Below are positions 24,252 to 33,713 of a DNA stretch of 35,525 bases, one piece after another. The stretch lies in NCBI RefSeq assembly GCF_001650025.1, contig NZ_LVVY01000093.1, positions 1 to 35,525 of the forward strand, written 5' to 3'. The stretch is from Devosia elaeis (GTDB lineage: Bacteria > Pseudomonadota > Alphaproteobacteria > Rhizobiales > Devosiaceae). A model generated the notes under the pieces. It searched no databases, was not told where the DNA came from, and saw only the letters and a program-made list of their open reading frames with translations. The position numbers were made by a program, and so were the translations under genes. How positions within the stretch are numbered: position 1 is the first letter of the stretch; every line of letters starts with the position of its first letter.

Positions 24252-26696
24252 ATGACCAAGCAGATCAGACTCGCCCTCAAACTTCCCGTCATGGTGATCG
24301 GCATCGCGCTGGTGACCGGCGCCAGCCTGGGCGTGGCCGCCTATTTCAGCAGCGATGCCATCGTGAGCGACCAGGCCCGGGAACGGCTCTCGGCCGGCGC
24401 GGAAAACGCCAATGCGGCGCTGGCGGCCTATCTGGGCGAGGTGGCCGAGGATCTGACGCTCTTCGCCGGCCGCAAGGATGTCTCGGGCGCGCTCATGGCC
24501 TTTGCCGGCGCCTATAAGTCGCTGGCGGCGCAGGGCGATCCGGCCGAATTGCTGCAGAAATCCTATGTGACCGACAATCCCCATCCCGTCGGCGAGCGCA
24601 AGCTGCTCGAAAGCTCGAACAATCTCCTGGTCTACGACCTCAATCACCGACCGCAACACACCGAATTCCGCGCCCTGCTGGAGACGCGCGGCTATACCGA
24701 TGTCTTCCTGTTCGATGTTGACGCCAACAATGTCTATTCGGTGCAGAAGGACAGTGATTTCGGCACCCGCTTCGCCGAGGGCGCCGGCCCCTGGGCCGAT
24801 ACCGATCTGGGCCGGGTGGTGCGCGCGGCTCTCGCGGGCGAGGCCGGCAGCGTCTTTCTCAGCGATTTCGCGCCCTATGGCCCCAATGGCGGGGCCGCGG
24901 CCAGCTTCATCGCCGCGCCGGTGATCAACCAGGGCATGCTCTCGGGCGTGCTCGCCTATCAGATGCCGCTGGGCCGCATCAGCGAGCTTCTGGCCCGCAC
25001 CAGGGGCCTGGGCCAGAGCGGGGAAGTCTATCTCGTCGGCCAGGACGGGCTGGTGCGCAACGATTCCCCCAAGACCGAGGGCGACGACGCGCTGAACGTG
25101 GCTTTGGGCGGCCCGGTCGTGTCGGCGGCCCTGGCCGGCACCGAAGGGCTCGGGGTGATCGATTTCAACCAGACGAGCTATGTCGCGGCCGCCACCCCGA
25201 TTTCCTTCGGCGGTTCGGATTGGGCCGTTGTGGCGCTGGAAAGCGCCGAGGAAATCCTGGCCCCCTCGGCCGGCCTGCGCAACACCATGATGCTGATCGG
25301 CGGGGCCTTGCTGGCTTTGTCGGCTTTGGGCAGCGTGCTCATCGCCCGCACCATCACCCGGCCCGTGGGCCGCCTGACCCAGGCCATGGGCGAGATCGCC
25401 GGCAATAATCTCGAAACCGAGGTGCCCGGCCTGGGCCGCACCGACGAGCTGGGCGAAATGGCCGATGCGGTGGAAGTGTTCCGCCAGAACGGCCTCCGGA
25501 TCGCCGAATTGCGGGCGGCCGAGGATAGCATGAATGCCGAGCGCGCCGCCCAGGTGCGCGTGGTGGAAGCCCTCCAGCAGGATATCGACCGGGTGGTGGG
25601 CGCCGCCATCGAGGGCGATTTCTCGCTCCGGGCCGATACCGCCCTGCCGGATCCCGAATTGCAGCGGCTGGCCGAGAACGTCAACGAATTGCTGGCGACC
25701 GTCGAGCGCGGCATCGGTGAGACCGGCAATGTGCTGGCGGCCTTGGCCGGGGCCGATCTCAGCCTGCGCGTCACCGGCGATTACAAGGGCGCCTTCGCCC
25801 GGCTCAAGACCGACACCAATGGGGTGGCCGAGCAATTGGGCGAAATCGTCACGCGCCTGCGCCAGACCTCCGGCGCGCTCAAGACCGCGACCGGCGAAAT
25901 CCTCGAAGGCGCCAACGACCTGTCCGAGCGCACCACGCGGCAGGCCGCCACCATCGAGCAGACCTCGGCGGCCATGGAGCAATTGCGCAATGTCGTGGCC
26001 GAGAATGCCGGCCAGGCCCAGGATGCCAGCGCCAAGGCGCGCAACGTGTCCGCGGAGGCCGAGGCCAGCGGCGCGGTGATGAACCAGGCCAATCAGGCCA
26101 TGGAACGGATCACCCAATCCTCGGGCAAGATTTCCAACATTATCGGGCTCATCGACGACATCGCCTTCCAGACCAATCTCCTCGCGCTCAACGCCTCGGT
26201 CGAAGCGGCGCGGGCAGGGGAGGCCGGCAAGGGCTTTGCCGTGGTGGCCGTGGAAGTGCGGCGCCTGGCCCAGAGCGCGGCCGAGGCCTCCTCGGAGGTC
26301 AAGGTGCTGATCGAGCAGAGCGCCAGCGAGGTCAATGGCGGTTCGCGCCTGGTGGCGGAAGCCGCCGAGCGGCTGCTCAACGTGCAGAACGGCATCGGCG
26401 CCAATGCCGCCCTGCTCGAAGACATGGCCCGCGCCAGCCGCGAACAGGCCGCCGCGATCGAAGAGGTCAATGTGGCGGTCCGCACCCTGGACGAGATGAC
26501 CCAGCACAATGCGGCCCTGGTGGAAGAGACCAATGCCGCCATCGAGCAGACCGAAGCCCAGGCCGGTGAGCTCGACCGGCTGATCGGCGGCTTCACCCTG
26601 GCGCGCGGGGAAACCGCCCCACCCGCCGAGGAGAGCGGCGCGCGCGGGCTGTTCGGCACCCTGGCCCGGAAGGTCGCGGGGCTGGGGCGGCGCTGA
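24252..26696 (+). CDS. Methyl-accepting chemotaxis protein
   Basis: 814 residues from ATG 24252 (GTGGGG upstream); in-frame ATGs at 24210 and 24234 are possible. Membrane helix 1 (about 11-32), a large periplasmic sensor region (33-343) with a [17 protein letters not shown]ache-like segment, helix 2 (344-366), HAMP (about 367-420), a second HAMP-like stretch (about 440-540) and the cytoplasmic signalling domain (about 545-790). The hairpin tip [20 protein letters not shown] (634-653) that contacts CheA/CheW is intact. No C-terminal NWETF-type pentapeptide for CheR/CheB docking. The ligand cannot be inferred. It stands alone, without che genes nearby. Confidence 0.95.
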   Translation: MTKQIRLALKLPVMVIGIALVTGASLGVAAYFSSDAIVSDQARERLSAGAENANAALAAYLGEVAEDLTLFAGRKDVSGALMAFAGAYKSLAAQGDPAELLQKSYVTDNPHPVGERKLLESSNNLLVYDLNHRPQHTEFRALLETRGYTDVFLFDVDANNVYSVQKDSDFGTRFAEGAGPWADTDLGRVVRAALAGEAGSVFLSDFAPYGPNGGAAASFIAAPVINQGMLSGVLAYQMPLGRISELLARTRGLGQSGEVYLVGQDGLVRNDSPKTEGDDALNVALGGPVVSAALAGTEGLGVIDFNQTSYVAAATPISFGGSDWAVVALESAEEILAPSAGLRNTMMLIGGALLALSALGSVLIARTITRPVGRLTQAMGEIAGNNLETEVPGLGRTDELGEMADAVEVFRQNGLRIAELRAAEDSMNAERAAQVRVVEALQQDIDRVVGAAIEGDFSLRADTALPDPELQRLAENVNELLATVERGIGETGNVLAALAGADLSLRVTGDYKGAFARLKTDTNGVAEQLGEIVTRLRQTSGALKTATGEILEGANDLSERTTRQAATIEQTSAAMEQLRNVVAENAGQAQDASAKARNVSAEAEASGAVMNQANQAMERITQSSGKISNIIGLIDDIAFQTNLLALNASVEAARAGEAGKGFAVVAVEVRRLAQSAAEASSEVKVLIEQSASEVNGGSRLVAEAAERLLNVQNGIGANAALLEDMARASREQAAAIEEVNVAVRTLDEMTQHNAALVEETNAAIEQTEAQAGELDRLIGGFTLARGETAPPAEESGARGLFGTLARKVAGLGRR

Positions 26697-26736
26697 TCGT
26701 CCGGATCGGCGTCTGCCTCCGTTTCGCTCGCGCTTG

Positions 26737-26809
26737 CCCCTTCTCCCGCAAGGGGAAGGGGCGGCCGGTGATTTGAAATCACCCTTTGCCCCGGCCGCCT
26801 CCCCTTGCT
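26737..26809. repeat. Palindromic repeats between the chemoreceptor gene and ileS
   Basis: Three nested elements: CCCCTTCTCCC / GGGGAAGGGG around GCAA (26737-26761); a perfect palindrome GGTGATTT-G-AAATCACC (26767-26783); and GGGGCGGCCGG with its partner CCGGCCGCC plus TCCCC outside it. It may act as terminator for the chemoreceptor gene, although no U-tract follows. Confidence 0.7.
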
Positions 26810-26846
26810 AAAAGGCGGCCATATTTCCCGAACCGATTGCCGATCC

Positions 26847-29800
26847 ATGAACGACACCGCTACCGGCGCGACCGAAAAAGACTATTCGGCCACGCTTTTC
26901 CTGCCGGAAACCGATTTCCCGATGCGCGCCGGCCTGCCGGCCCGCGAGCCCGTCTGGCTCCAGCGCTGGGAAGACATGGACATTTACGGCCTGCAGCGCG
27001 AGCAGGCCAAGGACCGGCCGCTCTTCACCCTGCATGACGGCCCTCCCTATGCCAATGGCAATATCCATATCGGCCACGCGCTCAACAAGACGCTGAAGGA
27101 TATGGTGTCCCGCTCCATGCAGATGCTGGGCCACAACGCCGCCTATATCCCCGGCTGGGATTGCCACGGCCTGCCCATCGAATGGAAGATCGAGGAGCAA
27201 TATCGCGCCAAGGGCAAGGACAAGAACGAGGTTCCGGTGGTCGAATTCCGCCAGGAATGCCGCACCTTTGCCGAGCAATGGGTCGATATCCAGCGCGAGG
27301 AATTCAAGCGCCTGGGCGTGTTGGGGGAATGGGACAACCCCTATCTCACCATGAGCTTCGATGCCGAAGCGCAGATCGCGCGCGAATTGATGAAGGTCTC
27401 GATGAGCGGCCAGCTCTATCGCGGCTCCAAGCCCGTCATGTGGTCGGTGGTCGAGCGCACCGCCCTCGCCGAAGCCGAGATCGAATACCAGGAATATGAG
27501 AGCGACGCGATCTGGGTGAAGTTCCCGGTGGCATCGGCGCGCCTGGAAGATATGGGGCGTTTTGTAGGCGCCTCGGTCGTCATCTGGACCACCACGCCTT
27601 GGACTATCCCGGGCAACCGGGCCATCTCCTTCTCTAGCCGCATCGGGTATAGCCTTTACGAAGTCACCGAAGCACCAGAAGAAAATTGGGCCAAGGTGGG
27701 CGACAAGCTCATCATCGCTGACAAGCTGGCAACCGAAGTCTTTGCCAAAGCAAAGGTCGCCGGTTTTGAAAAACGCACCGCCGTCTCCGCCGACGAACTG
27801 GCATCCATCACCTGCTTTCACCCCCTTCACGGTCTTGCTGGTGGCTATATGTTCGGAGTTCCCCTTCTCGATGGCGAACATGTCACCGACGATGCCGGCA
27901 CCGGCTTCGTGCATACCGCTCCCGGCCATGGCCTCGACGACTTCGGCATCTGGATGGAATCCACCCGTCTCCTGCAGGAGCACGGCATCGATCCCGCCAT
28001 CCCCTATGTCGTGGGCGACGACGGGTTCTACACCAAGGACGCGCCGGGCTTCGAGGGCGCCCGCGTCATCGACGACAATGGCAAGAAGGGCGATGCCAAC
28101 CAGCGCGTCATCACCGCCCTGGCCGAGCACGGCAACATCATCGCCCGTGGCCGCCTGAAACACCAATATCCCCATTCCTGGCGCTCCAAGAAGCCGGTCA
28201 TCTTCCGCAACACGCCGCAATGGTTCGTCTATATGGACAAGCCGATCGGTGCCGCCGGGCCGCAGGCCACCTCTCCCTTGGGGGTGAGGTCGACCCTTGC
28301 GCAGCAAGGGGCGGGTGAGGGGGCCTTGTCTTCTCTTCCCGACACTCTCCGCAATCGCGCCCTGCGCGCCATCGACCAGACCAGGTTCTACCCCGCCTCC
28401 GGGCAGAACCGCTTGCGCGCCATGATCGCCGATCGTCCCGATTGGGTGCTCAGCCGCCAGCGCGCCTGGGGCGTGCCGATCACCGTCTTCGTGCATAAGG
28501 CGACCGGCGAAATCCTGCGCGACGAAACGGTCAATCACCGCATCGCCCAGTCCTTCGAGGAAGAGGGCGCCGATGCCTGGTACAAGGAGGGGGCTGCCGA
28601 ACGCTATCTCGGTGCCGAGTACAAGGCCGACGATTACGAGATGATCCGCGACGTCCTCGACGTCTGGTTCGATTCCGGCTCCACCCATTCCTTCGTGCTG
28701 CGCAATAAACAAAAGTGGCCGCATCTGAAATTCCCGGCCTCGATGTATCTCGAAGGCAGCGACCAGCATCGCGGCTGGTTCCATTCCAGCCTGCTCGAAT
28801 CCTGCGCTACCAATGGCTATGCGCCCTATGACAGCGTCCTCACCCATGGTTTCACCATGGATGGGGAAGGCCGCAAGATGTCCAAGTCGCTGGGCAATGT
28901 CGTGGCCCCGCAGGAGATCATCAAGCAATATGGCGCCGATATCCTGCGCCTGTGGGTCGCGTCTTCCGACTATTCGGAGGATTTGCGCCTGGGCAAGGAG
29001 ATCATCCAGACCACGGTGGATTCCTACCGCAAGCTGCGCAATACGCTGCGCTGGCTGCTGGGCAACCTCGCCCATTTCAGGAGCGAGGACGTCGTCGATG
29101 CCAAGGACATGCCCGAGCTCGAACGGCTGATGCTGCATCGGCTGGCCCAGCTCGATGCCGGGGTGCGCGCCGCCTACAAGGAATACGATTACCGCCGGGT
29201 CGTGACCCTGTTGTCCAATTTCATGAACATCGAGCTCTCGGCGTTCTATTTCGACATCCGCAAGGACGCGCTCTATTGCGATCCGATCTCCTCGATCAAG
29301 CGCCGCTCGGCGCTGACCGTGCTCGATCATCTGTTCAACGCGCTCACCGCCTGGCTGGCGCCCATCCTGGTCTTCACCATGGAGGAATGCTGGCTGGAAC
29401 GGCATCCGGGCGAGGGTGAATCGGTCCATCTGCGCCTCTTCCCCGAAATCCCCACCACCTGGCTCGACGACGAGCTGGCCGGCAAGTGGCAGCTTATCCG
29501 CGCCGTGCGCCGGGTGGTCACGGGGGCCCTGGAAATCGAGCGGCGCGAGAAGCGCATTGGTTCCTCGCTGGAGGCGGCGCCGAAAGTCTTCGTGGCCGAT
29601 GCCCGCTATGTGGTGGCGCTGGAAGGCCAGGACCTGGCTGAAATCGCCATCACCTCGGCGGTGGAGCTCAGGCAGGACGAAGGCCCGGCCGAGGCTTTCC
29701 GCCTCGATGACGTTCCGGGCATTTCGGTCGTGCCGGCCCTGGCCCAGGGCCAGCGCTGCGCCCGAAGCTGGAAAGTGCTGCCCGATGTGGGCTCGGACCC

Positions 29801-29867
29801 CGAATATCCCGACGTCTCCGCCCGCGACGCCCAGGCCCTGCGCGAGCGTGCGGCGGCTGGTCTTTGA
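26847..29867 (+). CDS. ileS: Isoleucyl-tRNA synthetase, with an in-frame repeat insertion
   Basis: 1006 residues from ATG 26847. It charges tRNA-Ile and edits mischarged valine. Rossmann fold with HIGH at 74-77 ([16 protein letters not shown]), a [11 protein letters not shown] editing-domain motif, [10 protein letters not shown] and KMSKS at 677-681, then the anticodon-binding domain. The C-terminal zinc-finger motif is degenerate ([20 protein letters not shown] instead of paired CxxC), as in other alphaproteobacteria. Residues about 474-496, between the VYMDKP strand and LRNRALRAI, are encoded by a palindromic repeat (28268-28334). Codon use in 27556-27875 has more A/T-ending codons than the rest, hinting at recombination in the editing domain. 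Confidence 0.97.
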   Translation: MNDTATGATEKDYSATLFLPETDFPMRAGLPAREPVWLQRWEDMDIYGLQREQAKDRPLFTLHDGPPYANGNIHIGHALNKTLKDMVSRSMQMLGHNAAYIPGWDCHGLPIEWKIEEQYRAKGKDKNEVPVVEFRQECRTFAEQWVDIQREEFKRLGVLGEWDNPYLTMSFDAEAQIARELMKVSMSGQLYRGSKPVMWSVVERTALAEAEIEYQEYESDAIWVKFPVASARLEDMGRFVGASVVIWTTTPWTIPGNRAISFSSRIGYSLYEVTEAPEENWAKVGDKLIIADKLATEVFAKAKVAGFEKRTAVSADELASITCFHPLHGLAGGYMFGVPLLDGEHVTDDAGTGFVHTAPGHGLDDFGIWMESTRLLQEHGIDPAIPYVVGDDGFYTKDAPGFEGARVIDDNGKKGDANQRVITALAEHGNIIARGRLKHQYPHSWRSKKPVIFRNTPQWFVYMDKPIGAAGPQATSPLGVRSTLAQQGAGEGALSSLPDTLRNRALRAIDQTRFYPASGQNRLRAMIADRPDWVLSRQRAWGVPITVFVHKATGEILRDETVNHRIAQSFEEEGADAWYKEGAAERYLGAEYKADDYEMIRDVLDVWFDSGSTHSFVLRNKQKWPHLKFPASMYLEGSDQHRGWFHSSLLESCATNGYAPYDSVLTHGFTMDGEGRKMSKSLGNVVAPQEIIKQYGADILRLWVASSDYSEDLRLGKEIIQTTVDSYRKLRNTLRWLLGNLAHFRSEDVVDAKDMPELERLMLHRLAQLDAGVRAAYKEYDYRRVVTLLSNFMNIELSAFYFDIRKDALYCDPISSIKRRSALTVLDHLFNALTAWLAPILVFTMEECWLERHPGEGESVHLRLFPEIPTTWLDDELAGKWQLIRAVRRVVTGALEIERREKRIGSSLEAAPKVFVADARYVVALEGQDLAEIAITSAVELRQDEGPAEAFRLDDVPGISVVPALAQGQRCARSWKVLPDVGSDPEYPDVSARDAQALRERAAAGL
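28268..28334 (+). repeat. Family C palindromic repeat inserted in frame within ileS
   Basis: CACCTCTCCCTTGGGGGTGA with GGTCGACCCTTGCG, then GCGGGTGAGGGGGCCTTGTC and TTCT, matches the left arm of the hisS-hisZ repeat (10020-10079) nearly base for base, apart from a few extra bases in the middle loop. It carries no stop in the ileS frame and encodes [20 protein letters not shown]. It sits where IleRS proteins normally vary in length. Confidence 0.9.
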
Positions 29868-29889
29868 ACTGAGCTGACGGCTCTTGCCC

Positions 29890-30010
29890 ACCCTCCCCCT
29901 TGAGGGGAGGGATCGAGGGTGGGGGTTCTGAAGGCCCCGCAAGCCGCGAATGCCCGGTATGCCGTGAAGCCGGCACCCCCACCCCAACCCCTCCCCTCAA
30001 GGGGGAGGGG
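29890..30010. repeat. Two-armed palindromic repeat between ileS and lspA (family D)
   Basis: CCCTCCCCCTTGAGGGGAGG, then GAGGGTGGGGGTTCTG (from 29890), is matched in reverse complement by CACCCCCACCCC plus CCCCTCCCCTCAAGGGGGAG ending at 30010. Arms are about 40 bases, spaced by about 40. The copy between rluB and rsmD (33008-33123) has the same plan. lspA starts 25 bases later. Confidence 0.9.
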
Positions 30011-30034
30011 CTTTCGGAGAACTCGGAGCGCGTT

Positions 30035-30601
30035 ATGAATCCCCATTCCCTCCGCAATCCCACCATTCTCGTCTCGCTCATGGCCGCGTTGCTGGCCTTC
30101 GGCCTCGACCGGGCGCAGAAGGGCTTTCACATCGCGGCCGAATGCTATGCCATCGGCCAGGCGCCCTGCGTGCCGGTGCCCTTTGCCTATCAGCCGCTGG
30201 CGCTGACCGGCTGGCGGGGCGGGGAAGTGCTGAACATCGCGCCCTTCTTCGACTATGTCCTGGTCTGGAATACCGGCATTTCCTATGGCCTGCTCGACGG
30301 CCTGCCGGTCTGGGCGCTGGGCCTGGTCATGCTGGTCGCCATCGTCGCGCTGTCGGTCTGGTGGTGGCGATCCGATGTCCTGTTGATCCGCCTCGGCCTC
30401 GCCCTCTGCATCGGCGGCGCCCTTTCCAATGCGCTTGATCGCCTGCTCTACGGCGCGGTGGCCGACTTTTTCCATTTCCATTGGGGCGCCTGGTCCTTCT
30501 ACATCTTCAACCTGGCCGATGTGTCGATCACCCTGGGCGTCCTGCTGCTCTTTGCCGATCTCTTCGGGCTGGGGCGCAAGCGCACAACAAAAACCGCGTG
30601 A
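30035..30601 (+). CDS. lspA: Lipoprotein signal peptidase (signal peptidase II)
   Basis: 188 residues from ATG 30035 (GGAG upstream). It removes signal peptides from prolipoproteins in the inner membrane. Four membrane helices (about 8-25, 70-90, 97-115, 152-172). Catalytic Asp residues are in SNALDRLLYGAVADFFHF (Asp about 133) and FYIFNLADVSITLG (Asp about 159). It follows ileS with the repeat between, the common ileS-lspA order, and precedes a lipoprotein gene. Confidence 0.95.
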   Translation: MNPHSLRNPTILVSLMAALLAFGLDRAQKGFHIAAECYAIGQAPCVPVPFAYQPLALTGWRGGEVLNIAPFFDYVLVWNTGISYGLLDGLPVWALGLVMLVAIVALSVWWWRSDVLLIRLGLALCIGGALSNALDRLLYGAVADFFHFHWGAWSFYIFNLADVSITLGVLLLFADLFGLGRKRTTKTA

Positions 30602-30684
30602 TCGGCAAGATCACCTTGCTGCCAGAATCTGGTCTTAGCTCGGGGAATGCGCTATAGAGGCCGCCGATATCGAAGGAATGTTGC

Positions 30685-31392
30685 ATGCGTATTGGATTGA
30701 CCGGGCACAATTCTGCTTTCTCGGCGATGGCTCGCGCCGGCCTCGCGGCCCTGGCGCTGGCGGCGACGCTGGCCCTTGGCGCCTGCACCACGGTCGAGGG
30801 CACCAATGCCATGACCGATTTCGGCACCTTCGAGCGCGAAGTGCTCAACACCACTGCCCGCGGTGTCGGCCTCATTCCCGGTGAGGCGCCCAAGCAGGAT
30901 TTGACCAATGCCCGCGCCCCGCTCGTGCTGCCGCGCGATCAGGCGGCGCTGCCGGCCCCCACCCAGACCGCTTCGACCCAATTGCCGGCCGACAGCAGCA
31001 AGGTGCAGATCGACACCTCCAACCTCACCCAGGCCGATATCGAGAACCTGCGCAATGCCCGCGTGGTCGACCTGCGCTCGCTGTCCGGCCGTCCGCTGAC
31101 CGAGGCCGAGATCAACCAGATGACGGCCCGCATGCGCGCCGCCAATATCGCGGTCACCGGCGATTCCCGCCGCCCGCTCTATCTGCCGCCAGCCGAATAT
31201 TTCACCCGCGTGGGCGATGCGCAGCTGGTCTGCCGCACCCCCTCGGGCGAGCTGGTTTCCCTCAACGACGACCGCTGCCCGGCCGAAATCCGCCGCGCCC
31301 TGCAGCGCAGCAATGTCGGGACGCCGACCTCTTCGGGCAGCATTTCGTCCCGGCCCGGCACCGGGCTGACGAATTCCGAAACCAAGCTCTAG
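30685..31392 (+). CDS. Outer-membrane-type lipoprotein (DUF3035/BamF-like)
   Basis: 235 residues. A lipoprotein signal (about 14-33) ends in LALGAC with Cys34 as acylation site, followed by TT rather than Asp, so transfer to the outer membrane is expected. The segment ARAPLVLPRDQAALPAP resembles the 'APLVxPP' core of DUF3035, an alphaproteobacterial lipoprotein family of the outer-membrane assembly (BamF) type; the match is by eye only. The rest is polar and likely disordered in places, with a Ser/Gly-rich tail. It lies 83 bases after lspA, with AAGGA before the ATG. A terminator-like hairpin follows. Confidence 0.8.
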   Translation: MRIGLTGHNSAFSAMARAGLAALALAATLALGACTTVEGTNAMTDFGTFEREVLNTTARGVGLIPGEAPKQDLTNARAPLVLPRDQAALPAPTQTASTQLPADSSKVQIDTSNLTQADIENLRNARVVDLRSLSGRPLTEAEINQMTARMRAANIAVTGDSRRPLYLPPAEYFTRVGDAQLVCRTPSGELVSLNDDRCPAEIRRALQRSNVGTPTSSGSISSRPGTGLTNSETKL

Positions 31393-31420
31393 GCGTCCGC
31401 GCCTCGAGACGATCTATCCC

Positions 31421-31449
31421 GGCGGCCGGTCCATCCGGCCGCCTTTCAC
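31421..31449 (+). terminator. Terminator after the lipoprotein gene
   Basis: GGCGGCCGG (31421-31429), loop TCCAT, CCGGCCGCC (31435-31443), followed by TTTCACA. A perfect 9-bp stem but a short U-tract. It lies 29 bases after the stop and ends the ileS-lspA-lipoprotein unit. Confidence 0.65.
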
Positions 31450-31528
31450 ATTTACCGCGCCGCCCGCCGGAGCGTTTTCAGGGACACTGGTTTCCCGTCC
31501 GAAAACGCGCCCGACAAATGGGTCCCGC

Positions 31529-32998
31529 ATGTCAGAAAGTCCGTCCATGAGCGACGCTCCCAAACAACCCGAAGCCGCCGACCGCCTCGCCAAGGTCATT
31601 GCCCGTGCCGGCCTCTGCTCCCGCCGCGATGCCGAGGGCTGGATCGCCGATGGCCGCGTCGTGGTCAACGGCAAGAAGGTGCTCACCCCCGCCTTCAACG
31701 TCACCAGCCGCGACAAGATCGAGGTCGATGGCCTGCCGCTGGCGGCCCGCCAGGGCACCCGCATCTGGCTCTATCACAAACCGGCCGGGCTCGTGGTCAC
31801 CGAGAAGGATCCCGAGGGCCGCCCCACCATTTTCGAGGCGCTGGACCGCATGGGCCTGCCGCGCGTGCTGACCGTCGGCCGGCTCGACATCAATACCGAG
31901 GGCCTGCTTCTGCTCACCAATGATGGCGGGCTCAAGCGCGTGCTCGAATTGCCCTCCACCGGCTGGCTGCGCCGCTATCGCGTCCGCGCCTTCGGCTCGG
32001 TCACCCAGGCCCAGCTCGATGCGCTCAAGAACGGCATTTCCGTCGATGGCGTGCAATATGGCCCCATCACCGCCACGCTGGAGCGCGAGCAGGGCGCCAA
32101 TGTCTGGATCGTGCTCGGTCTGCGCGAGGGCAAGAACCGCGAGGTCAAGAATGTCCTGGGCTCGCTCGGCCTCGAGGTCAATCGGCTGATCCGCGTCTCC
32201 TATGGTCCCTTCCAGCTCGGCGACCTGCCCGAGGGCGGGGTGGAAATGGTCAAGTCCCGCATGCTGCGCGACCAGCTCGGCAAGAAGCTGGCCGAGGCCG
32301 CCGGCGTCGATTTCGAAAGCGAAATGCCCGATTACGAGCCCCCGCGCGACGAGACCTATCGCGTCCGCTCCCCGCGCGACCGCGATCATAGCCGTCCCAA
32401 TCCGACGCGCGGCGCCACCCGCCGGCCCGGCCCCGACCGCGCCGAGGAGCGCCCCATGGGCCGGCCGCGCCGCATCCATTTCGACGACGATGGCCGCGCG
32501 CCCGAAACCTATGAACCCAAGCCCGCCGGCCGGCCCGGCCGCGATGCCGGCGACCGCCCCAAGCGCGATTTCGGCGACAGGCTGGCGCGCGGCGATCGTC
32601 CGGAAGGCCGCAAATCCTCCGGCGACAAGCCGGCCCGTGGCGCGCGTCCCGAACGCCCCTTCGCGGATCGTCCCAAGCGCGAATTCGGCGACCGTTCGCA
32701 GCGGCCCTATGGCGACAAGCCCGCTCGTGGCCCGCGCGCCGACAAACCTGCCTTCGGTGACCGTCCGCAAAATGGCCGCCCCGCCGGCAAATCCTTCGCG
32801 GATCGCCCGCAGAAAGGTCGTCCCGCCGGCAAGCCGTTCGGTGATCGCCCACAAACTGGCCGCCCGGGTGCCAAGCCCTTCGCAGGAAAGCCCGGCGGTT
32901 CGCGCCCCACCGGCGGCCGTCCCGGTGGCGGTCGCCCCTCCGGTGGTCCGCGCCCTTCCGCTGGCCGTCCGTCCGGCCCCCGCAAGCCGCGCGGCTAG
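31529..32998 (+). CDS. rluB: RluB-family 23S rRNA pseudouridine synthase with a long Arg/Gly/Pro-rich tail
   Basis: 489 residues; ATG 31547 is an alternative start. It makes pseudouridine in 23S rRNA. An S4 domain (about 16-65, RLAKVIARAGLCSRRDAEGW) binds RNA; the RsuA/RluB catalytic domain (about 75-250) has the active Asp in GRLDINTEGLLLLTND. From about residue 270 the protein is a disordered, strongly basic tail of more than 200 residues, with near-repeats such as FADRPQKGRPAGKPF and FGDRPQTGRPGAKPF. Such tails are common in Hyphomicrobiales homologues and may bind RNA. rsmD, another rRNA-modifying gene, follows. Confidence 0.92.
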   Translation: MSESPSMSDAPKQPEAADRLAKVIARAGLCSRRDAEGWIADGRVVVNGKKVLTPAFNVTSRDKIEVDGLPLAARQGTRIWLYHKPAGLVVTEKDPEGRPTIFEALDRMGLPRVLTVGRLDINTEGLLLLTNDGGLKRVLELPSTGWLRRYRVRAFGSVTQAQLDALKNGISVDGVQYGPITATLEREQGANVWIVLGLREGKNREVKNVLGSLGLEVNRLIRVSYGPFQLGDLPEGGVEMVKSRMLRDQLGKKLAEAAGVDFESEMPDYEPPRDETYRVRSPRDRDHSRPNPTRGATRRPGPDRAEERPMGRPRRIHFDDDGRAPETYEPKPAGRPGRDAGDRPKRDFGDRLARGDRPEGRKSSGDKPARGARPERPFADRPKREFGDRSQRPYGDKPARGPRADKPAFGDRPQNGRPAGKSFADRPQKGRPAGKPFGDRPQTGRPGAKPFAGKPGGSRPTGGRPGGGRPSGGPRPSAGRPSGPRKPRG

Positions 32999-33007
32999 AC
33001 CTGTTGT

Positions 33008-33123
33008 CCCCCTCCCCCTTGAGGGGAGGGGCTAGGGGTGGGGGTTCTGAACCACCCACGAGCATCGCGTTCGTAGAAATGCCTGCACCCCCACCCTCAA
33101 TCCCTCCCCTCAAGGGGGAGGGA
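33008..33123. repeat. Two-armed palindromic repeat between rluB and rsmD (family D)
   Basis: CCCCCTCCCCCTTGAGGGGA, then GGGGTGGGGGTTCTGA (from 33008), with the reverse complement TGCACCCCCACCCTCAA and TCCCTCCCCTCAAGGGGGAG ending near 33123. Arms are nearly the same as in 29890-30010; the roughly 35-base centre differs. rsmD starts 30 bases later. Confidence 0.9.
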
Positions 33124-33152
33124 GGCGAAGGCCCTCAGGAACGGAGTTCTCC

Positions 33153-33713
33153 ATGCGCATCGTCGCCGGCAAATATCGCGGCAAGCAGCTCAATTCCCCC
33201 GCGGATGACAGCATCCGCCCGACCTCGGACCGCGCCCGCGAATCCATCTTCAACATTCTCGGCTCGCGCCTGGGCCCGGTCCTGGCCGGCCGGCGCGTGC
33301 TCGATCTTTTCGCCGGCACCGGCGCGCTCGGCCTCGAAGCCCTCTCGCGCGGCGCCGAGCACGTCACCTTCGTGGACAATGGCGTCGAGGCGCGCGGCTT
33401 AATCCGCGATCATATCGAAGCCTTCGGTGCCGCCGGCATCACCAAGCTGCTGCGCCGCGACGCCACCGCTTTGGGCGTGCCCGGCACGTTCGGCCAGTTC
33501 GACCTGGTCTTCCTCGATCCGCCCTATGGCCGGAGCCTGGGCGAAGAGGCTCTGGCCGAGCTGGCCCGTAATGGCTGGCTGGCCCCCGGCGCCACCATCG
33601 TCTGGGAGGAAGCGGCCGATGCACCGGTCGATATTCCGCCCGGCTTCACGCTCGATGACACCCGCCAATATGGCGCCGCCTCGGTGCGGTTTCTCTCCTA
33701 CGGCGCAGCCTGA
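33153..33713 (+). CDS. rsmD: 16S rRNA (guanine966-N2)-methyltransferase
   Basis: 186 residues. It methylates G966 of 16S rRNA using S-adenosylmethionine. Opening MRIVAGKYRGKQLNSP and RPTSDRARESIFNIL are diagnostic. The SAM-binding loop is LDLFAGTGALGLEALSRGA (about 50-68), and the catalytic motif LVFLDPPYG (about 118-126). ATG 33153 has CGGAG upstream. Probably same transcript as rluB, interrupted only by the repeat. Confidence 0.96.
   Translation: MRIVAGKYRGKQLNSPADDSIRPTSDRARESIFNILGSRLGPVLAGRRVLDLFAGTGALGLEALSRGAEHVTFVDNGVEARGLIRDHIEAFGAAGITKLLRRDATALGVPGTFGQFDLVFLDPPYGRSLGEEALAELARNGWLAPGATIVWEEAADAPVDIPPGFTLDDTRQYGAASVRFLSYGAA

Noticed and set aside
24216..26507. A long open frame antisense to the chemoreceptor gene
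   Set aside because: Shadow of a G/C-rich coding strand. The protein is a His/Gly/Ala-rich chain with no recognisable domain.
26808..29987. An open frame of more than 1000 codons antisense to ileS
   Set aside because: Composition effect: biased amino acids, no family features, and it spans the repeat between ileS and lspA.
31532..32854. A 440-codon frame antisense to rluB
   Set aside because: Shadow of the repetitive Arg/Gly/Pro-rich tail and S4/catalytic region.
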